From the NCBI GenBank assembly GCA_963662155.1, contig OY759269.1, positions 19,316,864 to 19,380,863 on the forward strand: a stretch of DNA of 64,000 nucleotides, written 5' to 3'. Below the pieces are notes generated by a model. That model did not search any database and was not told where the DNA came from. It saw only the letters and a list, made by a program, of their open reading frames with translations. Shown here one piece after another: positions 56,413-64,000 of this stretch (position 1 is its first letter; every line of letters begins with the position of its first letter). This stretch comes from Lamellibrachia columna. Taxonomy: Eukaryota > Annelida > Polychaeta > Sabellida > Siboglinidae. A program made the position numbers and the translations under genes.

Positions 56413-56928
56413 GAAGTGGACCCTTCATTGGCATACGACTATAGGAAATGGACCCTTCATTGGCATACGACTATAGGAAATGGACCCTTCATTGGCATAC
56501 GACTATAGGAAATGGACCCTTCATTGGCATACGACTATAGGAAATGGACCCTTCATTGGCATACGACTATAGGAAATGGACCCTTCATTGGCATACGACT
56601 ATAGGAAATGGACCCTTCATTGGCATACGACTATAGGAAATGGACCCTTCATTGGCATACGACTATAGGAAATGGACCCTTCATTGGCATACGACTATAG
56701 GAAATGGACCCTTCATTGGCATACGACTATAGGAAATGGACCCTTCATTGGCATACGACTATAGGAAATGGACCCTTCATTGGCATACGACTATAGGAAA
56801 TGGACCCTTCATTGGCATACGACTATAGGAAATGGACCCTTCATTGGCATACGACTATAGGAAATGGACCCTTCATTGGCATACGACTATAGGAAATGGA
56901 CCCTTCATTGGCATACGACTATAGGAAA
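56413..56928. repeat. 32-bp tandem repeat, about 16 perfect units
   Basis: Unit ATGGACCCTTCATTGGCATA plus CGACTATAGGAA, head to tail, with no sequence difference between units except the first two bases. There are no spacers, so it is not a CRISPR array. The perfect uniformity implies very recent expansion or ongoing homogenisation. Confidence 0.95.
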
Positions 56929-59100
56929 TGTATATATTACCTGAAAGAACTTGTCGAGACAAAGCCGAAGGTATGTAATAATGCTATTTTAGATAAAGAA
57001 ATGAGCAAGTGATCAGGCGGGGAAACCTCAACATGAACTGACTGACGAGTGAGAGTTGCCCATAAATGATCGTGGTCGCTTGCGTGCATGTTCATAGAAA
57101 CGAGGCATTCAGCATGAAATAACATAATACTAATGCCACTACTAACAATAATAATAACACGTAGGCCTACGACATAATTAACTATTTGTCTGCTATGATC
57201 ATCATATATTCACGTTTTAGTTTAAGTATGAGTTTAAGTATTCATATTTTGATGCACGACGCCAGGAACCAACATGGCTCGTTCCAATTACGCAAATCAA
57301 ATCCATTACAGCTATAAGTACTTTTTTAGTTTCATTTACACTTGCAAAGTGTTCAATCAATACTACTATTACACCGTTTGAATTGCGATTACAAATACAT
57401 AAGCGGTATACGTGACCAATAATTGTTTATTCAAAACGTTTATTGAGTATTTGTTAATTGCATGGCGTGGTGTTGGCGAATTGATATATTTTGTATACGA
57501 CTAATAAAATGTGTGCGATAGTACTTTGATACCTTATGCCTGGTAACGTCTCTTATATGAAATAAATACTGTAATTAATCGTAATTGATGCAATTGTTGT
57601 AATTACACGAACTAAATCAGTTACAATTACGACAAAGAAGGAATTGCAATTACAAACATTACAAACATTGCCATGTAATCAATTACAATAATTACATAAT
57701 TGGACCCATTTGTTAACCCCCTCCTCCATGAAGCCAATCATCGGGCTGGCGAAATGCTCACGTTTCGGTAGGTTCATATAGTACGGGTCGTGACAGCGCC
57801 TTCAGTCTGCCTGGCGAAAGAACGCTTTGGTTCTCTGCCAGGTAAACATTTACCCGTTGCCTACGATACCACCTGCTTGGCCGGTTTACCCGTTGGCAGC
57901 CTCCGGTTCTATCACCGCGCTGGGAATAATATCCTCGAAATCTGCATTTCTTTATTGATTATTTACTCAGCAACGTTGGAACACAGGCGTAACGAGACAA
58001 TCGATTTGCTTGGCAGGGAAATGACTCACGTTGACGGTATTAATATACAATGGACACACGATGTGTGCGCTTCTGTTTACTGCCATTGCACACGAAATAA
58101 TGTGCGATCATCGGCCAGTAACAAACAGGGTATAACATAACAATAATAAGTAAATGAAAATGAATAAGAAATACAGAGACGCCACGCAGCAAAACTGTTA
58201 AATACAGGAAGTCAACTTTGTCGTGGAAATGTTTCCTCATCGTAGGAAAGTGTACCATTTATCCCGTTATGAATGCCTTGTTTATGCTGTTATAAACTAA
58301 CGTAGAACACAATTGAATAGTCTTGTACAAGTCAGTATAATGTTTATTTTCTTTGTCTATCGTTACGAGACAACGTGATCGTCCTCAGGCGAACAAATGC
58401 CCCCGAGCGAACACAGTTTCGCGTGCAAAATTACAATATCGGAAACTTTCGTGACCTATGCAATTAATTAACTGCCAACCATGCGTGCACCCATTGCACG
58501 CAATTATCCCATCGCCTTTCATAATTAAACGCACTGGTAATTTATTGGCAAAATTATTATTGATTCAACTGATTAACACTGACGTGAAACGTTCTCGGTT
58601 TCCCCTTCCGTTGCTGCTTTTCAGAAACTGACATTCGCACTTGGCCAACCGCACACGTGATCGATACTATTGGTTGCCCAAAATCCCGGTGGCTGTCATT
58701 TCGTGACAAATGTTGATCGACATGAGCGGGTACCCACCACCAACAGAATTGTGTTAATTGAAGAAATGGAACCGTCGCTAAGCAACTGGGTGAGGTCCCC
58801 ATGCGTGGTTTGACAACAGCATGCAAACCGCATGCGTCTCGATTACAGAAGAAGTAATGCCGATGATGGCTACGCGAATCGCGTAGAAGAAATCGACTTT
58901 CTGGCTTTTTGTCGTTATCGAGCACATACATCAAATACGTGGCATTGCCTCTCCTCAATGCGCGGGCATATCTCGACAAGCCGCCGAGGTATTGATATTT
59001 GCAAGTCGTCGCGTCCGTTTTGTTCCGCGGAACTTTTTAACAGCACCCGGACACGCGCAGAAAATCAATCATTGATGAACCAACGTTGTGCGTCGTGATT
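56929..59100. other. Host DNA, no gene recognised
   Basis: A donor-like CCAG|GTAAAC (plus) follows a 43-nt open stretch at 57,790, but no supporting exon was found. A 140-codon minus frame at 58,557-58,979 has no domain. Confidence 0.45.
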
Positions 59101-60460
59101 CCAGAAACTCGGTGTGCGGCCAATGTGACAGATCGAACAACATGCCATGGCATGAAGACGTCAAATCACAATTACAAATTCATATGCGGACATTTTAACG
59201 TTTCCTACGATTCTAGAGAAAAGCGTATCCATGAAAACTCATTAAGCTTCTTGATATCCATTGTTATTGTTTGATTGACATACTGGGCAATTTTTCGTCA
59301 AAATTACATATAATTTTTTTTACAAGGATGGTTATCGCCAATATTGACAGTTTCTGCAAGATACTAATGCGCTTGTATCGAAACAGTCACCACTATGCTA
59401 CATGTACACGTTTTCAAATCGTCTGCTCTTAATCGCTGTTAAAAGAACCGACATTATATATCCACAAACTTACCTCTTGAATGCATTTTTTCAATTAAAT
59501 AAAATCACCGATGGCATAAACAAAGCTTAGGCATTACACATGTAGTAGATGGCATTTTTTTAAGCAAAAGTGTCATCGTGAACCATATGAAATGCACGTG
59601 CTGGCTTTAATACGTTTAGCACAACCTAATCTAGAAGTCTATTGTGGTTTACCAGCGGTTCATGAATCATGGTACAATTTTCCATAGCAGAGTTTACGTT
59701 AATTTACACGCTTATTTTAGGATTCAAATCATGGGCCGAGCCATATTGTTAGATAACCCTTCGTCAGAATTGTCAATCTATCAATATTCGCTCGACGAAT
59801 GAAACTATATTTGTATACACCTATTCCTATACTTGCTAATGGAATATGGCCACGATGTATGCGCACAAACTGAACTTATGTGACATATTTTGGCATTTGT
59901 TTAATATGGAATTAATCATGGAATTATGTATCGAGATTTCAACAATGTTTAGCCTATGTGTGATCCATCCTTATCCGTTTTAGGTGATATGATACTACTT
60001 TTGAAATTTCACAATCAGTAGGTCATTTATTCCATTCATTTATTGTCCTCTGAGTAGTGATGAAGCTAGCAAGTTTGGTTAGTATTTGATCGAAAACCAG
60101 GTACACAAAACCAGTTAGGGAATGGCCAAGCACCAAATTCGAAATGATGCTGTTGTTGTTGTTTTTTATTGTTGTTTTATTATTATTATCATCATCATTA
60201 TTATCATTATCATTATTAGCATCATCAACAACATCATTATCATTATTGTATCATGCAGACTTACTGAGGCAAGATGTTCTGTCGGAAGACATCACTTCAC
60301 CGCTCCTACAGATCGAGCACTGCAAGTCGGGGTTCGAGCAAGTGTCGCAGTTGCTGATGCCCGTGCACGTACCTGGAATTTGATGGCAACGCCACATCAC
60401 ACGATTATCGGAAATGGACACGACAGTGAGGTAATGTTACTACAAGACCGAGCAGCTGAG
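59101..60460. repeat. 3.56-kb direct duplication, first copy (as far as the second copy is visible)
   Basis: Matches 62,660 to the window end at an offset of 3,559 bp with almost no differences (one seen at about 60,042 / 63,601). The duplicated unit is 59,101-62,659 and the second copy continues beyond the window. Confidence 0.9.
60265..60372 (-). CDS. Six-cysteine extracellular exon, copy 1
   Basis: A 108-bp exon with acceptor AAATTCCAG and strong donor CTCA|GTAAGT, phase 1 on both sides. The protein reads CTGISNCDTCSNPDLQCSIC and continues to a sixth Cys, spacing C-x5-C-x2-C-x6-C-x2-C-x10-C, like furin-type or EGF-related cysteine-rich modules. The phase fits the signal-peptide exon at 61,624-61,678. 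Symmetrical phase-1 exons are typical of shuffled extracellular domains. The (ATT)n/(TTG)n run next to it is intronic. Confidence 0.5.
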
Positions 60461-61623
60461 ATCGACATAGATCACGTTGTCGCCGGCATATATGCCACAT
60501 TTGATTTAGTGAAATCGATAACACAAAGACCAGCTATAGTTACTAATGTCGTGCTTGAATCGCTAGGGAAGTTTCAGATCCATGTTCGTGTTACAAAACG
60601 TGTTACAAAAGGCTTTTAATGCAGTAAATATTAAATGTGTCTGGGTTTCTGCATATAATTTCAGATCCAATGTCGTGTTAAACGAAATGTATAACACAAT
60701 GGTTACTTGTTTCGTTCTTGCATCCCTGCTTAAAACTTTTTCAGAACAATGTTTAATTAAAATGGCGACAAGGGACGGGCTATTGTACGAATAATGTGCA
60801 GGAACACTGTTTCTATTCTCTGTGGCCTGATACTGTTCAACTAAGCCTTTTAATGCAGTAGATATTAAAACGTGTCCGGATATCGCCTTTTCCTTCTACA
60901 TGAAACTGGACGGTTAACAGATAGAGAGCGCCGAGATGTGTTTAATTCTGCCTGTTTGTCAGCCAGAACACAGCCGCTAGGAACTCACCCCTCTTAGCTC
61001 TCGCCAGTAGAAGGTCAATGTACGGCGCCGCTGTCACGGCTGCAAGCAGACACGGTGTTATAAACCAGTCGACATAGCGTGCAACAGTTTACTTGGAACG
61101 ATCGACATCGCGAGATGCCGGAGGCATTAAACGAAACCAAACGAATGAGATTTTCATATACCACTGTTATCATGCTTCCAGTGTGTTTTTGTACGAGACA
61201 TTGGTGGTGCGAACTGTTTCGTTTACTGTTGCTTTTTATGGTGTCATATACACTGGTATGGCTTCTGTAAGTAAATTTACTATTCTTGTCTATAGACGAT
61301 ATGATTCATGTTTAATGTATATTTCAACGTTATCACCATAGCAACATCACAGATATCTCTCGTTGCCAAGATACAGTTTCAGTGTAGATATGATTATCAC
61401 AGATCTGCATGACATTCATTGTATGACCTTTATTAGCAGTCGTCTGGTCACATATATTCATATGCAGCCAGCCCACCTGTATGCGACGCCACGCGCCGTG
61501 ATCGATGACAACACCGGCCAGGTAAAAATAACAAACGATATATTACGGGAACACGACCAGCGCGCTGCCTACGTGTGCGACAGTAATCTAACGCGCAAAA
61601 ATCGAATATCTGCGACGCGTTAC
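60461..61623 (-). other. Intron between the signal-peptide and six-cysteine exons
   Basis: No exon recognised. GCTTTTAATGCAGTARATATTAAA occurs twice (about 60,610 and 60,846), a small internal duplication. Confidence 0.35.
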
Positions 61624-61678
61624 CTGACAGCTGCATCAGCGCTGCGAAGACGACTACCACCACCTTCAACCACATCAT
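61624..61678 (-). CDS. Signal-peptide exon of a secreted or membrane protein
   Basis: Starts ATGATG at 61,678 and encodes MMWLKVVVVVFAALMQLS plus one base, ending at donor TCAG|GTAACG in phase 1. This is a textbook signal peptide. It joins in frame to the phase-1 six-cysteine exon at 60,265-60,372, restoring a Gly codon. Remaining exons of the gene were not found in the window. Confidence 0.5.
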
Positions 61679-62443
61679 GGATGCCTGACCGGTCTTCTTC
61701 TTTCTGTTTATTCCCCGCGTCTTCCACCCTTCGAATGCTCCTCTCTGTTCAATAATCTGCAACAGACAGTAATAGTGTGCGCGAAAAGAGATATTTAACT
61801 GTCTTTGTGTTGTTCTCTGTAAGACAACTGCGACGAACACAATGTATATCAATATCATTTCTGGGGAACTTTCACCTGCTGTTGTGGGCATAAAATGTGT
61901 AATGTTTCTTTGTGACTATGTATTCAATTGCTGCTTTTTGTCACATGTGTCTCGTAAATAGGACATAATGCATATCTTTATTTGACTTAGATCGCTCTGT
62001 GTCGTGCGGCGGAACCGGATTTTATGCACTATTAAATATCTTCGATTCCTATTCATTTCTCAGTGGCCTCTATCCGCGTGCTATGCGTTCAATTCCATGT
62101 TGAATAAACTGTTATATTACTGCATTCTATCTTCGGCATTTCCCTCCCGTGCATATAACAACAACAAGGATTTTCGTTTTTATTAAATCTAACAACAATG
62201 AAATGTTGACGTAGAAACATCCGACGATGGAAAACACATCTTAAATAATTTAATACTAATTACGGCTGTGACTCCCATAGGTGAAATAGAACAACAGTTA
62301 TCTCCCACTCAGGGTGGTGTACAACGTGATCCCGTCTACAAAATGATACCTATTATACGTTTGCCATGCAAAATAATGAAAACTTGAAACTTCATGTATA
62401 ATCTGAAACGTATAACGAATATGCCGGCTATTGTAAAGGAACA
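61679..62443. other. 5' flank of the signal-peptide exon, no further gene recognised
   Basis: AT-rich. No TATA box or upstream exon could be assigned with confidence. Confidence 0.4.
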
Positions 62444-62550
62444 CGATTCAACACTAGGTGACAACGATTCAACACCAGGTGACAACGATTCAACACTAGA
62501 TGACAACGATTCAACACTAGGTGACAACGATTCAACACTAGGTGACAATG
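62444..62550. repeat. 21-bp tandem repeat, five units
   Basis: GACAACGATTCAACACTAGG plus T repeated with single-base variants, inside the 3.56-kb unit just before its duplication joint. Confidence 0.85.
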
Positions 62551-62659
62551 CATCATACGAGGGGAACAGCTAATCTTCCTCTTCGATTCATTATCATACT
62601 GGACCTGTGGCGTATTTGGGGGGGGGGCATTTGGGCATTTTGCTTCTCCGTTTTTTTTT

Positions 62660-64000
62660 CCAGAAACTCGGTGTGCGGCCAATGTGACAGATCGAACAAC
62701 ATGCCATGGCATGAAGACGTCAAATCACAATTACAAATTCATATGCGGACATTTTAACGTTTCCTACGATTCTAGAGAAAAGCGTATCCATGAAAACTCA
62801 TTAAGCTTCTTGATATCCATTGTTATTGTTTGATTGACATACTGGGCAATTTTTCGTCAAAATTACATATAATTTTTTTTACAAGGATGGTTATCGCCAA
62901 TATTGACAGTTTCTGCAAGATACTAATGCGCTTGTATCGAAACAGTCACCACTATGCTACATGTACACGTTTTCAAATCGTCTGCTCTTAATCGCTGTTA
63001 AAAGAACCGACATTATATATCCACAAACTTACCTCTTGAATGCATTTTTTCAATTAAATAAAATCACCGATGGCATAAACAAAGCTTAGGCATTACACAT
63101 GTAGTAGATGGCATTTTTTTAAGCAAAAGTGTCATCGTGAACCATATGAAATGCACGTGCTGGCTTTAATACGTTTAGCACAACCTAATCTAGAAGTCTA
63201 TTGTGGTTTACCAGCGGTTCATGAATCATGGTACAATTTTCCATAGCAGAGTTTACGTTAATTTACACGCTTATTTTAGGATTCAAATCATGGGCCGAGC
63301 CATATTGTTAGATAACCCTTCGTCAGAATTGTCAATCTATCAATATTCGCTCGACGAATGAAACTATATTTGTATACACCTATTCCTATACTTGCTAATG
63401 GAATATGGCCACGATGTATGCGCACAAACTGAACTTATGTGACATATTTTGGCATTTGTTTAATATGGAATTAATCATGGAATTATGTATCGAGATTTCA
63501 ACAATGTTTAGCCTATGTGTGATCCATCCTTATCCGTTTTAGGTGATATGATACTACTTTTGAAATTTCACAATCAGTAGGTCATTTATTCCATTCATTT
63601 CTTGTCCTCTGAGTAGTGATGAAGCTAGCAAGTTTGGTTAGTATTTGATCGAAAACCAGGTACACAAAACCAGTTAGGGAATGGCCAAGCACCAAATTCG
63701 AAATGATGCTGTTGTTGTTGTTTTTTATTGTTGTTTTATTATTATTATCATCATCATTATTATCATTATCATTATTAGCATCATCAACAACATCATTATC
63801 ATTATTGTATCATGCAGACTTACTGAGGCAAGATGTTCTGTCGGAAGACATCACTTCACCGCTCCTACAGATCGAGCACTGCAAGTCGGGGTTCGAGCAA
63901 GTGTCGCAGTTGCTGATGCCCGTGCACGTACCTGGAATTTGATGGCAACGCCACATCACACGATTATCGGAAATGGACACGACAGTGAGGTAATGTTACT
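62660..64000. repeat. 3.56-kb direct duplication, second copy (continues off the right edge)
   Basis: Begins at CCAGAAACTC preceded by a short poly-T, and matches 59,101-60,441. Confidence 0.9.
63824..63931 (-). CDS. Six-cysteine extracellular exon, copy 2
   Basis: Identical by eye to 60,265-60,372, with the same splice signals and phase 1-1. A matching signal-peptide exon would be expected near 65,183, outside the window, if the whole unit is duplicated. Confidence 0.5.

Noticed and set aside
56413..56928. CRISPR array
   Set aside because: 32-bp units are directly adjacent with no spacers, in animal DNA.
58557..58979. 140-codon minus frame
   Set aside because: No domain, no splice support, no neighbouring exon.

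Overview
The window is animal genomic DNA: phase-compatible introns, long non-coding stretches, micro- and minisatellites, cut-and-paste transposon remnants and segmental duplications. The species cannot be fixed from sequence; a marine invertebrate is plausible but this is inference. Three zones can be described.

Zone 1 (1-32,029) is host DNA. At the left edge are three minus-strand, phase-0 exons of a TYW1-like flavodoxin gene (wybutosine synthesis) that runs off the window. Then come two macro-copies of an ancestral X-Y-W unit. Y carries a two-exon, minus-strand glycosyltransferase gene resembling GT13 (GnT-I/POMGNT1), present three times (8.1-10.3, 14.7-16.8, 25.5-27.8 kb). Each gene has a CA/GT microsatellite in its intron and, on its 5' side, a 27-bp minisatellite followed by an 18-19-bp minisatellite whose copy numbers differ between units. 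An 8-bp-TSD, hAT-like non-autonomous element (6,045-7,303) and a TA-flanked element (22,024-22,937) each have an empty-site allele elsewhere in the window. They allow the order of insertions and duplications to be reconstructed.

Zone 2 (32,030-49,769) is a complete 17.74-kb Polinton/Maverick element with 215-bp terminal inverted repeats that look identical, flanked by a perfect 6-bp duplication CACGTC. Left arm, minus strand: maturation protease, double-jelly-roll major capsid protein, basic pVI/mu-like core protein, penton-like minor capsid protein, small membrane proteins, DD35E integrase with chromodomain, two conserved proteins of unknown function, packaging ATPase, and a 1,509-aa protein-primed DNA polymerase with N-terminal zinc fingers and an OTU-like segment. 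All core genes are open. Several TATA boxes overlap the stop codon of the preceding gene, and two junctions are TGATG overlaps.

The right arm is the least familiar part. A NADAR (ADP-ribose N-glycosidase-type) domain is in frame with an RPA70-C-type zinc OB fold. Between them lie an internal TATA box, an ATG and an 81-nt leader exon ending in a near-ideal phase-0 splice donor. Downstream are five phase-0 splice acceptors: an acidic 186-aa exon, an acidic 270-aa exon, and three short homologous terminal cassettes each with its own stop. I infer an alternatively spliced early-type transcription unit with one leader and many C-termini. A divergent spliced gene reads the other way from a shared intergenic promoter region.

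Zone 3 (49,776-64,000) is host DNA with few genes. It holds a candidate 3' exon at 52.6 kb, a perfect 32-bp tandem array (56.4-56.9 kb), and a 3.56-kb direct duplication (59.1 kb / 62.66 kb) carrying a signal-peptide exon and six-cysteine exons joined by phase-1 introns.
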